From NCBI GenBank assembly GCA_963579025.1, contig CAUZFZ010000008.1, positions 68,511 through 132,510 on the forward strand: a DNA stretch of 64,000 nt, read 5' to 3'. The notes under the pieces are model-generated. The model was not told the DNA's origin and made no database searches. It was given only the letters and a program-made list of their open reading frames with translations. The translations under genes were made by a program, and so were the position numbers. This DNA is from CAUZFZ01 sp963579025 (lineage in GTDB: Bacteria; Planctomycetota; Planctomycetia; Planctomycetales; Planctomycetaceae). How positions within the stretch are numbered: the stretch's first letter is position 1; each line of letters begins with the position of its first letter. Positions 14,625 to 23,464 of this stretch are shown here, piece by piece.

Positions 14625-16766
14625 TCAGTGCACCCGCTGACCGGGCACAGCGCCGGAATCCGGGCTAAGCAGGAAGACGTCAGCCCCGCCTGGCCCTGAG
14701 GCACAGACCATGCCCTCGCTGGTGCCGAACCGCATTTTGCGTGGCTTCAGATTGGCAACGCATACGACGAGGCGACCAACCAGTTCTTCCGGCTTGTAGG
14801 CGGCCTTGATGCCGGCGAACACGTTTCTCTGCACGTCACCACCGAGGCTGAGAGTCAGATTCAGCAGCTTGTCCGCACCTTCGACGTCACCGGCCGCGAC
14901 GATCCGCGCGACGCGCAGGTCGACCTTTACGAAATCGTCAATCGTGCATTCCTCGGTCAACGGCTCGGCGGCGAGCGCTTCGGCGCCGTCGTTCCATTCC
15001 GAGCCACCGTCTTCGGCGGGTTCTTCGACCTTGCTTTCATCAACCATGGCTTGAACCTGTTTGTCTGTGATGCGCTGCATCATGTGCTGAAATTCGCTGA
15101 CAGGAGTTCCCGCCAGCGGGGTTTTCACGTCGTCCCAGTGTTTGACTGGTGCATTGAGTAGATCGCTTGCCTGTTGCGACAGCTTCGGCAACACGGGCGT
15201 CAGATAGATGGCCAGTTGCCGGAACAGATTCAGTGCGACCGAGCAGATGTCTCGCACTTCGTCCGCCTTCTCGGGATCTTTCCGCAGCTTCCATGGGGCC
15301 TTGTCGTTGATGTATCGATTGGCCGCGTCGGCAAGCTGCAGAATTTCCAGCATGGCCGAGTTGTAATCGCACTGCTCATACAGCTCGGCAATTCGATCAG
15401 ATTTTTCGGCCGCTGCTGCGAACAGTCCCTCATCCTCCGGGTAGGTCTCGGAGAGACAGCCCGCTCCAGCGGTCGTAGACGTCACAGAACTGACATCTCC
15501 ACGAGGCATACTGTCTGCCCCCCGAACCAAGTCCACCGAAAACCCGGCTTCGGCAGTAATGAATTTCGCCGACCTCGACGCCAGGTTGACGATGTTGCCG
15601 ACCAGGTGCGAATTCACCCGGTTGACGAACTCTTCAAGATTCAGATCGAGATCACCCAGTCCCGGCCCGAGCTTCGATGCGAAGAAGTACCGCAGGCATT
15701 CTGGCGGCAGGTGATTGAGATACGTCGACGCCATGACGAACGTGCCGTCCGACTTCGACATCTTCTTCCCGTCGACATTCAGGAAGCCGTGAATGTGAAC
15801 TTTTTCGGGCAGGTTGAACCCGGCCGTCTTAAGCATCCCGGGCCAGAACAGCGTGTGAAAGTACGTGATGTCCTTGCCGATAAAGTGATGCACCTCGGTG
15901 TCCGCACTCCGCCACCAGTCATCGAAGTTCTCGCCGTGACGGTCACACCATTGCTTCGTGGATGCCATGTAACCGATGGGAGCGTCGAACCACACGTACC
16001 AGAAGTTGCCAGGACTGTCGGGAATCTCGAATCCGAAATAGGGAGCCGGCCGCGAGATGTCCCAGTCGCGCAACGGAGCACCCAGAAACTGCCCCTTCAG
16101 GTTGTTGGCGACTTCCGTCTGGAGGTGCTTTCCGGACTGCGACCACTCATCGAGAAACCCGTGCAACTGTTCCAGTTCGATGAACAGGTGCAGGCATGTC
16201 CGTAACTCCGGCGTTGCTCCCGACAGCGTGCTCTTCGGATCAATCAACTCGGCGGGCGTGTAGGTGTGGCCGCACTTGCTGCAATTATCGCCGGGTTGAT
16301 TCTCGGCACCGCATTCGGAATTCGGACAAGTGCCTCGAACAAATCGATCGGCCAGAAACGTGCCGGCATCGGGATCAAACAGTTGCTCGATTTCCCGTTC
16401 CTTGACCAACCCGGACTCTCGGATGGCCGACCAGAACTGCGCACACAGTTCGCGGTTCTCCGGACTGTTCGTTGAACCGTAATTGTCGAATTCGATGCCG
16501 AAGCCCTCGAAGTCGCGGATGTGCGCGGCCTGCATGTCCGCGATCAGTTCCTCTTCAGTACGGCCTTCCTGCCGCGCGCGGATCATGATGGCCGTACCGT
16601 GCGTGTCATCGGCGCACATATAGACGCAGCGGTTGCCACGCAGTTTCTGAAAGCGCACCCAGATATCCGTCTGGATGTACTCGACCAGATGCCCGATATG
16701 AATGTGCCCGTTCGCATACGGCAGGGCCGCTGTGACGAGGAGTTTTCGTTGCTGGGCTTCGCTCAT
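14625..16766 (-). CDS. metG: Methionine--tRNA ligase
   Basis: A 713-residue class I synthetase that charges tRNA-Met. Seen: HIGH at 23-26, a four-Cys zinc knuckle region around 145-165 (CPNSECG, CSKCG), the catalytic-core stretch FWYVWFDAPIGYMAS, and KMSKS in GKKMSKSDGTF near 335. An anticodon-binding helical domain follows. The last hundred residues (from about 608) are a C-terminal EMAP/Trbp111-like tRNA-binding domain (VKVDLRVARIVAAGDVEGAD, ASGPGG), so this is the long dimeric form. ATG 16766 has AAGGAG five bases upstream. It is convergent with the sigma/anti-sigma operon and transcribed alone. Confidence 0.97.
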   Translation of the reverse strand: MSEAQQRKLLVTAALPYANGHIHIGHLVEYIQTDIWVRFQKLRGNRCVYMCADDTHGTAIMIRARQEGRTEEELIADMQAAHIRDFEGFGIEFDNYGSTNSPENRELCAQFWSAIRESGLVKEREIEQLFDPDAGTFLADRFVRGTCPNSECGAENQPGDNCSKCGHTYTPAELIDPKSTLSGATPELRTCLHLFIELEQLHGFLDEWSQSGKHLQTEVANNLKGQFLGAPLRDWDISRPAPYFGFEIPDSPGNFWYVWFDAPIGYMASTKQWCDRHGENFDDWWRSADTEVHHFIGKDITYFHTLFWPGMLKTAGFNLPEKVHIHGFLNVDGKKMSKSDGTFVMASTYLNHLPPECLRYFFASKLGPGLGDLDLNLEEFVNRVNSHLVGNIVNLASRSAKFITAEAGFSVDLVRGADSMPRGDVSSVTSTTAGAGCLSETYPEDEGLFAAAAEKSDRIAELYEQCDYNSAMLEILQLADAANRYINDKAPWKLRKDPEKADEVRDICSVALNLFRQLAIYLTPVLPKLSQQASDLLNAPVKHWDDVKTPLAGTPVSEFQHMMQRITDKQVQAMVDESKVEEPAEDGGSEWNDGAEALAAEPLTEECTIDDFVKVDLRVARIVAAGDVEGADKLLNLTLSLGGDVQRNVFAGIKAAYKPEELVGRLVVCVANLKPRKMRFGTSEGMVCASGPGGADVFLLSPDSGAVPGQRVH

Positions 16767-16839
16767 GTCGACTCCTTCAAAGTAGCCATCTCGCTCCGCG
16801 AGATGACGCCCGATTTCGTTGCTCGGTTGGACGGTTAGC

Positions 16840-16964
16840 GCTTTGTCAGACCAGAGATTTCAGTTTGGGTGGCTGGGGTCGAGCGTAGCGAGCCCCCAGT
16901 GATTCCGGTCTGGGGGCTCACTGCGTTCGACCCCAGCCACCCGAAGTTTTCATTCTGACAAAGC
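16840..16964. repeat. Palindromic element, family A copy 1
   Basis: Core arms GGGTGGCTGGGGTCGAGCGT (from 16867) and the complement ending CCCCAGCCACCC (16942), with a second pair AGCCCCCAG/CTGGGGGCT inside. Outer arms GCTTTGTCAGA (16840-16850) and TCTGACAAAGC add a further layer. A second copy of the core lies at 28943-29021, where the outer arms have a different sequence but are again symmetric. It lies upstream of metG. Confidence 0.87.
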
Positions 16965-17050
16965 ATTAGTCTTCAATTCACAGTGGCAAACCGGCTGCAT
17001 CACGCGGAGTGTGATGGCTACTTTGTGGATTCCGCATCGGCCTGGCCAGA

Positions 17051-17875
17051 CTACCCGAAATACTCCACCGCATTTCGAAACAGCTTCAGCCCGGCACCTT
17101 CGCCTCGCAGTTTGAGACGCGTCCAGTTCGGGTGCTGTGTTGCGTGGATAAACCGTTCGGGGTGCGGCATCAGACCCAGAACCCGTCCACTGGGATCGCT
17201 TAAACCTGCGATGTTCGCGAATGACCCGTTCGGGTTTTCAGGGTATTCCAGCTTTGTTGTCAGCCACCGAGGCGGACTCTCCACGGACACGCCGTTCTGC
17301 GACCGGTAGCACAGCGCCACCTGGCCGGCTTCGCGCCAGGCGTCCAGCACCGACGGGTCGCGCACGACGAGTCGTCCTTCCGCATGAGCGACTGGAACTT
17401 CCAGATCGTCGATGCCCCGCAGAAATACGTTATTTGAATTGAGAGTCGCCAGACGCACCCACAAAGCGGTGTACCGGCCGTTGTCGTTCCATGTCAGAGT
17501 TGCATCACGTTCGTCGGATGCCTCGGCGGCCAGACCGTCGGCTCCACCAGGAAGAATGCCGGCCTTGAGCAGCACCTGAAATCCGTTGCAGATCCCCAGA
17601 GCCAGCTTGTCGGCAGTCAGAAAATCGCGAATTGCCCCGGACAGCTTACCTCGCAGATGGCTTGAAAAAATCACGCCGGCCCCAATGTCGTCTCCGTAAC
17701 TGAAGCCGCCAGGAATGCACAGAACCTGATAGCTGGCCAGCACTTCGGGGTTCTCTAACACACGCAGCACATGAACCCGGTCGGCTTTGGCACCGCACAA
17801 CTGAAATGCGTGGGCGGTTTCAGGATCGCAGTTCGTGCCGGGGGCTCGCAGAACGCAGACTCGAGGGGCAGGCAT
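17051..17875 (-). CDS. purQ: Phosphoribosylformylglycinamidine synthase subunit PurQ
   Basis: The glutaminase subunit of FGAM synthase in purine biosynthesis, 274 residues. Seen: VCVLRAPGTNCD at the N-terminus, IPGGFSYGDDIGAG (55-67), the nucleophile Cys96 in LALGICNGFQVL, and the HPE pair H238/E240 in LMPHPERF. Together these make a complete class I glutamine amidotransferase triad. The start is ATG 17875 (MPAPRVCVLR); a TTG at 17896 is in frame but less likely. PurL and PurS are not in the window. The gene is monocistronic here, convergent with nothing and divergent from a PSD1 operon. Confidence 0.95.
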   Translation of the reverse strand: MPAPRVCVLRAPGTNCDPETAHAFQLCGAKADRVHVLRVLENPEVLASYQVLCIPGGFSYGDDIGAGVIFSSHLRGKLSGAIRDFLTADKLALGICNGFQVLLKAGILPGGADGLAAEASDERDATLTWNDNGRYTALWVRLATLNSNNVFLRGIDDLEVPVAHAEGRLVVRDPSVLDAWREAGQVALCYRSQNGVSVESPPRWLTTKLEYPENPNGSFANIAGLSDPSGRVLGLMPHPERFIHATQHPNWTRLKLRGEGAGLKLFRNAVEYFG

Positions 17876-18004
17876 GTGAGGACCGCATGAAGGCAATGGG
17901 ACGACGCGGCGCGAATCCTATTCACTCCCAATCGAGTCGACCAGCAACGCGCAGATCGCTCGATTTCCTGCGGCGATCGACACGACGAATCCAATCTTTG
18001 CGAC

Positions 18005-18048
18005 CTTCGCGACCTTCTGTTCAACAGAAGATCGCAAAGGTCGCGAAG
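18005..18048. repeat. Short palindrome upstream of the second PSD1 operon
   Basis: CTTCGCGACCTT (18005-18016) pairs with AAGGTCGCGAAG (18037-18048); the inner CTGTTCAACAG gives the loop more symmetry. It lies in the 268-base divergent gap between purQ and the PSD1 gene and could overlap their promoters. Confidence 0.75.
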
Positions 18049-18143
18049 GGCAGGTGCGGAGTTCGCGACTGTCCCGTGCCGTCTGGGGAGGCTAAATTGG
18101 TGGTCTCTCCCGGACCGTTCCATCCTCTTGTGTCCGACTCATC

Positions 18144-20444
18144 ATGCCGCGTTCGCTTCTCTGTTTATTTGTCGTTTCCATGTGCTCTCTGGCGGACGCT
18201 GCGGATTCTGCTCCGGTCGATTTTCGGACGGATGTCATGCCGCTGCTCGCGGATCGCTGTTTCGCCTGTCACGGTCCCGATGAAGACACTCGCGAGGCCG
18301 AGCTTCGATTCGATCGCCGCGAAAGTGTCTTCGGCAACCGCAAGACTCCACTGCTGGTTCCCGGCAAGCCGGCCGAGAGCGACTTGTACGTCCGAATTTC
18401 GTCGTCTGATCCAGACGTTCACATGCCGCCGCCGGACGCGACACGCCAATTGACCGCGGAGGAGATTGACCTCATTCGCGTGTGGATCGAGCAGGGTGCC
18501 GAGTGGCAGGAGCACTGGTCATTCCAGCCGATCGAACGGCCGCCCGTCCCGATCGCATTTGATGCCGAGTCGACACGCAATCCGATCGACAATTTTATTC
18601 TGTCCAGACTCGATTTCGAGAAGCTCGCGCCGTCGCCTGTGGCCGATCGCACTCGGTTGATTCGCCGCGTAACGCTGGTCCTGACCGGACTCCCGCCAAC
18701 TCCAGACGAGATTGACGCGTTTCTTGGCGACGCAGCTCCCGGCGCGTACGAGCGACTCGTTGACCGGTTGCTCGCCTCGCACCGCTATGGCGAACACTTC
18801 GCGAGGGCCTGGATGGATGCGGCCCGTTATGCGGACACGGACGGTTATCAGAACGACCGCACGCGTTACATGTGGGCGTGGCGGGACTGGCTTATCCGGG
18901 CACTCAACGAGGGCAAGTCATTCGACGAGTTCACAATCGAGCAGCTCGCCGGAGACATGCTGCCGGACGCGACGCTGTTTCAGCAGATCGCAACAGGATT
19001 CTCCCGAAACCATCGGATCAATTCGGAAGGTGGATCGATTCCGGACGAATGGATCGTCGAGTACGTCGTCGATCGAGTCGACACGCTCGGCACTGTCTGG
19101 CTCGGTCTGACGCTTGGCTGCGCCCGATGTCACGACCACAAGTATGACCCGGTTGCACAGCGCGACTACTACAGTCTATTCGCCTACTTCAACAACGTGC
19201 CGGAATGGGGACTCGGACCGAACAACGGTAACAGTCCGCCCTTCATCGAAGTGCCGGCGAACTGGCCGAACCTTCGACCGGAGCAGAATCGCAAGATCAC
19301 GCCGCAGCCTCCCGATCTGGTCACGACGCAAACATCCGTCGTGCGGCCGAAGCCGGGCAGCGCGAAGACGGTCATGGTCATGCACGAACTCGAAAAACCG
19401 CGGCCGACATATCTGCTGCTGCGAGGTCTGTACGACTCGCCCGACAAGTCGGAGGTGCTCACACCGTCGTTGCCCGTGAGCCTCAATCTCAGTGACTCGG
19501 CTCCCACAAACCGGCTGGAGCTGGCCCGCTGGCTCGTTGATCCGGCGAATCCGCTGACGGCCCGAGTGACTGCCAACCGACACTGGCAGCACTTCTTCGG
19601 AAACGGGCTCGTCAGAACTGCCGAGAACTTCGGCACGCAGGGAGAGCAGCCCAGTCACGCGCAGTTGCTCGACTGGCTGGCAAGTGAATTGCTGCGAATC
19701 AACTGGGACATCAAGCAACTGCACCGCCTGATCGTGACGAGCGCGACGTTCCGGCAGTCATCCAGCACGTCAGCGAAGCTCCGTCGACTCGACCCGGAAA
19801 ACCGCTTGCTGGCTCGCGCGCCCCGAATTCGACTGACAGCGCACATGATTCGAGATCAGGCGCTGGCCGCCAGCGGATTGCTGGTTGAACGCATCGGCGG
19901 GCCATCCGTCAAACCGTATATGCCGCCGCGAATCTGGCGATCGATCTCGAACAACAAGTATCAGCAGGGCTCCGGTCCGGACCTTTATCGTCGCAGTCTT
20001 TATACGTATTGGCGCCGCACGATTCCCCCGCCCACGATGATGGCGTTCAATTCGTCCGACCGCGAAGTCTGTCTGGTCCGCAAGGATCAGACGAATACGC
20101 CGCTGCAGGCGCTGACCCTGATGAACAACGTCGCATTCGTTGAAGCCGCAAGGTTCCTCGCCGAACGGATGTTGAGGGAAGGCGGCAGCAATCCGATTGA
20201 CCAGATCAGTCACGGATTCCGACTTGTCGTCGGCCGCTGGCCAAGGGCGGAAGAACTGCACTCACTGGACGAGATCTTCGAGACACTTCACAAACATTAC
20301 GCGGCGAATCCGGATGCCGCCGTCGAACTACTTGGAATCGGCGAACGGCCTCGGGATATGGACCTCGATCCGGTCGCCCATGCGGCGCTCACAATGGTCG
20401 CGAATGTACTGCTGAACCTCGACGAGACCGTTTCTCTCGAATGA
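18144..20444 (+). CDS. PSCyt1-DUF1549-DUF1553 (PSD1) planctomycete cytochrome protein
   Basis: A 766-residue exported protein with a signal peptide of about 20 residues. The PSCyt1 domain comes first with CFACH at 39-43. DUF1549 follows (NFILSRLDFEKLAPSP, RRVTLVLTGLPPTPDEIDAF, ARAWMDAARYADTDGYQND) and includes a second CxxCH, CARCHDHKYDPV, near 330. DUF1553 ends the protein (LARWLVDPANPLTARVTANR, GEQPSHAQLLDWLASE, DQTNTPLQALTLMNN). At 766 residues it is shorter than many PSD1 proteins, having no obvious central carbohydrate-binding insertion. Its expected DUF1501 partner is at 21172-22614, separated by a toxin-antitoxin pair. Role in polymer degradation is a common inference for the family, unproven. 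Confidence 0.93.
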   Translation: MPRSLLCLFVVSMCSLADAADSAPVDFRTDVMPLLADRCFACHGPDEDTREAELRFDRRESVFGNRKTPLLVPGKPAESDLYVRISSSDPDVHMPPPDATRQLTAEEIDLIRVWIEQGAEWQEHWSFQPIERPPVPIAFDAESTRNPIDNFILSRLDFEKLAPSPVADRTRLIRRVTLVLTGLPPTPDEIDAFLGDAAPGAYERLVDRLLASHRYGEHFARAWMDAARYADTDGYQNDRTRYMWAWRDWLIRALNEGKSFDEFTIEQLAGDMLPDATLFQQIATGFSRNHRINSEGGSIPDEWIVEYVVDRVDTLGTVWLGLTLGCARCHDHKYDPVAQRDYYSLFAYFNNVPEWGLGPNNGNSPPFIEVPANWPNLRPEQNRKITPQPPDLVTTQTSVVRPKPGSAKTVMVMHELEKPRPTYLLLRGLYDSPDKSEVLTPSLPVSLNLSDSAPTNRLELARWLVDPANPLTARVTANRHWQHFFGNGLVRTAENFGTQGEQPSHAQLLDWLASELLRINWDIKQLHRLIVTSATFRQSSSTSAKLRRLDPENRLLARAPRIRLTAHMIRDQALAASGLLVERIGGPSVKPYMPPRIWRSISNNKYQQGSGPDLYRRSLYTYWRRTIPPPTMMAFNSSDREVCLVRKDQTNTPLQALTLMNNVAFVEAARFLAERMLREGGSNPIDQISHGFRLVVGRWPRAEELHSLDEIFETLHKHYAANPDAAVELLGIGERPRDMDLDPVAHAALTMVANVLLNLDETVSLE

Positions 20445-20575
20445 TTCGTGATTGCTGTCGAGTGCCGATCACGGAACAATGGTCGGTGTAAATTCATCAG
20501 ACACGGCCGGATGACTACCGATTCCCGGTTCACCGGCACGGGCCGTGACCTGATCCATTGCAACAAGGTCGTACC

Positions 20576-20824
20576 ATGAGTGATGAACAACTGCTCGAAC
20601 GCATTGCGTCGGTCCCAAACGTCATGGTCGGGAAGCCCGTCATCAAGGGGACGCGACTGACTGTGGAACACATCCTGAATCTGCTGGCGCACGGTTCGTC
20701 CACCGCTGACATCCTCGACGAATACTCCGGTATCGCGGCGGAAGATATTCAGGCCTGCCTGCTGTTTGCCTCGCAATCGTTGTCCAGTACCGCCTTCATG
20801 CCACTGGTCGCGGAGTCGGCGTAG
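20576..20824 (+). CDS. DUF433 antitoxin-type protein
   Basis: An 82-residue DUF433 protein, starting at ATG 20576. The family signature is clear: MVGKPVIKGTRLTVEHILNL, then ADILDEYSGIAAEDIQACLL, a small helical DNA-binding fold. DUF433 proteins usually stand before a PIN-like toxin of the DUF5615 family, and here the stop codon is directly followed by the toxin's ATG with no gap. As an antitoxin it would neutralise the toxin and repress the operon. It starts 131 bases after the PSD1 gene on the same strand. Confidence 0.88.
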   Translation: MSDEQLLERIASVPNVMVGKPVIKGTRLTVEHILNLLAHGSSTADILDEYSGIAAEDIQACLLFASQSLSSTAFMPLVAESA

Positions 20825-21175
20825 ATGCGATTCCTCGTCGATGAATGCACTGGTCCAGCGGTCGCTCGTTGGCTGCGTGATCAGTCCCACGAAGTTTTCT
20901 CTGTCCACGACGATGCGCGAGGCGCGGCCGACGATGACATTCTCAACAAGGCGCTTTCGGAAGACTGGATCCTGATCACGAACGACAAGGATTTCGGTGA
21001 AAAGGTCTACCGTGAGAGCAAGTCACATCACGGCATCATCCTCCTTCGACTGCAGGACGAACGTGCTGCGTCGAAGATTGACGCGATCGAAAAACTGCTG
21101 ATTGGCTATGAGGACCAGCTGGTGGATACTTTCGTGGTTGTTACCGAAACTCAGGTTCGATTTGGTCAGGCATGA
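20825..21175 (+). CDS. DUF5615 PIN-like toxin
   Basis: A 116-residue PIN-like protein of the DUF5615 (Mut7-C-like) family. Seen: FLVDECTGPAVARWL at the N-terminus with the first acidic residues, GAADDDILNKALSEDWILIT, and NDKDFGEKVY, the third acidic cluster; these Asp residues would bind the metal of a ribonuclease site. It directly follows the DUF433 gene, as in known type II pairs. Its TGA stop overlaps the ATG of the downstream DUF1501 gene (ATGA), so toxin translation is tied to a cell-envelope gene. RNase activity is inferred from the family. Confidence 0.88.
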   Translation: MRFLVDECTGPAVARWLRDQSHEVFSVHDDARGAADDDILNKALSEDWILITNDKDFGEKVYRESKSHHGIILLRLQDERAASKIDAIEKLLIGYEDQLVDTFVVVTETQVRFGQA

Positions 21176-22614
21176 CGTACGCTCACAATCGTCGGCACTT
21201 TTTCGGCCGCAGCGCGACCGGTCTCGGAATCCTGGCTTTGGGCTCGCTGCTCAACAAAGACGTGTTCGCAGCGAAGGCACCGCAGCGAAATGAGATCGGC
21301 GGCCTGACCGATCTGCCACATCATGAACCCAAAGCGAAGCGCGTGATCTGGCTCTTTCAGTCCGGAGGACCATCGCAGCTCGACCTGTACGATCCAAAAC
21401 CCGGATTGCAGAAACACTTCGGACAGGAAGTGCCCACGTCGATCTATCCGGATGAACGCAAGACGACGATGACGGCGGGACAGAAGCAGTTTGTGACCGC
21501 TCCCAGCATCTTCAGGTTTCCAAAGCACGGTGACTCGGGCATTGAGCTGACTGAGCTCCTTCCGCATCTGGGGACGGTCGCCGACGAGTTGTGCGTTATC
21601 CGTTCCATGTACACCGAGGCCATCAACCACGACCCGGCGATCACTTTTTATACGACAGGGTCTCCACTGCCGGGCCGCCCGAGCATGGGGTCGTGGGCGA
21701 GTTACGGACTCGGATCGGAGAACTCAGACCTGCCCGCGTTCGTCGCAATGAGCTCCCGGGGATCGGCGAAGAACGGGCAGCCCATCTACGATCGCCTGTG
21801 GGGAGCGGGGTTCCTGCCGGCTCGGTTTCAGGGAGTCAAACTTCGTGGTCAGGGAGATCCCGTACTCGACATCAACAATCCCGCCGGCGTCGATCCCAGT
21901 GTGCGCAGAGCCATGCTGCAGGCACTGCGGAAACTGAACGAGCTGAAACTCGATGAGTCCGGCGACCCGGAGATTGAAGCCCGTATCGCGCAGTACGAAC
22001 TCGCGTATCGCATGCAGACGTCAGTGCCTGAGCTGACCGATCTGTCTGACGAGTCGCAGGCAACATTCGACCTGTACGGCAAAGATGCGCAGACCCCCGG
22101 CCGCTATGCCCACAACTGTCTGCTCGCCCGCCGACTGGCTGAACGAGGCGTCCGGTTTATTCAGCTGTTCCACATGGGCTGGGATCAACACGGCGCTTTG
22201 CCGAAACAACTGCGAGCGCAGTGTCGGGACACGGATCAGGCATCCGCAGCACTCATCAAAGACCTGAAGCAGCGCGGCATGCTCGAGGACACGCTAATCA
22301 TCTGGGGTGGAGAGTTCGGCCGGACTGTCTATTCACAGGGCGGGCTGACAAAGCAGAACTATGGCCGGGATCATCACCCGAGTTGCATGTCGTACTGGTT
22401 GGCCGGTGCTGGTGTGAAAGGCGGGCTCACCTACGGTCGCACGGACGATTACAGCGTCAACGTGGTAGAGAACGGAGTACACGTCCACGACCTGCAGGCC
22501 ACAATCCTGCACCTGATGGGCATCGATCACGAGCGGCTGACGTTCAAGTATCAGGGCCGGCACTTCCGACTGACCGACGTGCACGGTCACGTCGTGCATG
22601 ATCTGCTGGGTTGA
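21172..22614 (+). CDS. DUF1501 domain protein, exported (second copy)
   Basis: A 480-residue DUF1501 protein with a Tat-like leader (NRRHFFGRSATGLGILALGS). Seen: VIWLFQSGGPSQLDLYDPKP, INHDPAITFYTTGSPLPGRP, FHMGWDQHGALPKQL, LIIWGGEFGRTVYSQ and NYGRDHHPSCMSYW, the family's metal-site motifs, and a C-terminal YQGRHFRLTDVHGHVVHDLL. It is a different subgroup from the copy at 646-1947. It overlaps the toxin stop by four bases (ATGA), showing that the toxin-antitoxin pair sits inside the transcription unit PSD1-DUF433-DUF5615-DUF1501. Function unknown; presumed periplasmic partner of the PSD1 protein. Confidence 0.93.
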   Translation: MTYAHNRRHFFGRSATGLGILALGSLLNKDVFAAKAPQRNEIGGLTDLPHHEPKAKRVIWLFQSGGPSQLDLYDPKPGLQKHFGQEVPTSIYPDERKTTMTAGQKQFVTAPSIFRFPKHGDSGIELTELLPHLGTVADELCVIRSMYTEAINHDPAITFYTTGSPLPGRPSMGSWASYGLGSENSDLPAFVAMSSRGSAKNGQPIYDRLWGAGFLPARFQGVKLRGQGDPVLDINNPAGVDPSVRRAMLQALRKLNELKLDESGDPEIEARIAQYELAYRMQTSVPELTDLSDESQATFDLYGKDAQTPGRYAHNCLLARRLAERGVRFIQLFHMGWDQHGALPKQLRAQCRDTDQASAALIKDLKQRGMLEDTLIIWGGEFGRTVYSQGGLTKQNYGRDHHPSCMSYWLAGAGVKGGLTYGRTDDYSVNVVENGVHVHDLQATILHLMGIDHERLTFKYQGRHFRLTDVHGHVVHDLLG

Positions 22615-22638
22615 TCCTCGATCTACCTGATGTGTGCT

Positions 22639-22763
22639 GGTCTCCCGACCCGCACACCGGCCCGACCGAAGGTCTCCCCGTCGGAGTCGATCTGAAAGGA
22701 CTTAGCGGGCTGTCGGGTGACGTGGGAGACCTTCGGTCGGCTCAGTGGGACGGTCGGGAGACC
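22639..22763. repeat. Palindromic element, family B copy 1
   Basis: Outer arms GGTCTCCCGACC (22639-22650) and GGTCGGGAGACC (22752-22763). Inner arms CCGACCGAAGGTCTCCC and GGGAGACCTTCGGTCGG also pair. The same organisation, with related sequence, is at 38352-38470. It lies between convergent genes. Confidence 0.87.
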
Positions 22764-22785
22764 GCCCCACAACGAGCAGCCGCGA

Positions 22786-23340
22786 TCAAACGGGCAGCCC
22801 GCGCTCCTCGCGAATGCGACGCACCTCGTCGAGTACTTCCGTGATCAGCTCGCCGTTCTGCTCGATGGAACGGAATTCGTGCACGTGTACGGCGACGTTA
22901 GCGGCGACGGTGGCGCAGCCCACGATCAGGTGAATCGTGGCGGATGTCATCCCCAACCAGCCGTTGAAGTCGACCGGCGAGGCCGGGTCGGCCGCTGCCC
23001 CCAGTGCACCAGTTGCGACGAGCAGCAGAATCCCACCGGTCATGCCAGGCATCACTCGGTACTTAAGCGACTGGTTCCGCTTGTGAAGTTCGTCAGACAG
23101 CTTGTACGCGGTCGATGTTTCCTCGATCCAGCGGCCCGTACCCATGAAGTACGTGATGACAATCGCGTGGACGAGAGCAACGGAAACCAGTGCCACAAGT
23201 CCGATCAGCATGTGCCTGGACACCGCAGCCTGAACTGCACGGTCTCGCACGGTCGGATCGTCAATGCACAGGCCGAGGTAGAACGCGATGCCGACCAGTG
23301 CCGTGCCCGCGAAAGAAAGCGTCAGAAAGATTCGGGACAC
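22786..23340 (-). CDS. Four-helix membrane protein of unknown function
   Basis: A 184-residue protein with four predicted membrane segments: IFLTLSFAGTALVGIAFYLG, MLIGLVALVSVALVHAIVIT, MPGMTGGILLLVATGALGAA and HLIVGCATVAANVAVHVHEF. Histidines occur in or near helices 1-2 and 4 (SRHM, VHAI, IHLI, VHVHEF), which could be haem or metal ligands, but no known cytochrome b pattern is complete. The C-terminus is a charged helix (LITEVLDEVRRIREERG). I do not recognise the family. It is divergent from the enolase-superfamily gene and convergent with the DUF1501 gene. Confidence 0.75.
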   Translation of the reverse strand: MSRIFLTLSFAGTALVGIAFYLGLCIDDPTVRDRAVQAAVSRHMLIGLVALVSVALVHAIVITYFMGTGRWIEETSTAYKLSDELHKRNQSLKYRVMPGMTGGILLLVATGALGAAADPASPVDFNGWLGMTSATIHLIVGCATVAANVAVHVHEFRSIEQNGELITEVLDEVRRIREERGLPV

Positions 23341-23464
23341 GTGTTAGCTCGATGACTGGATGAGGCCGGGTGCGGGAAGAGAACCGTGCCGGTATTCTGC
23401 AGCCGGCCGGAATCCCGGACTCGTGGCTGAACAAGCGGCTCATGTTACGCACCAGGGAGCAGCG

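Noticed and set aside
15174..16205. A 343-codon plus-strand frame opposite metG
   Set aside because: metG has full synthetase motifs on the other strand; this frame has none and follows its codon pattern.
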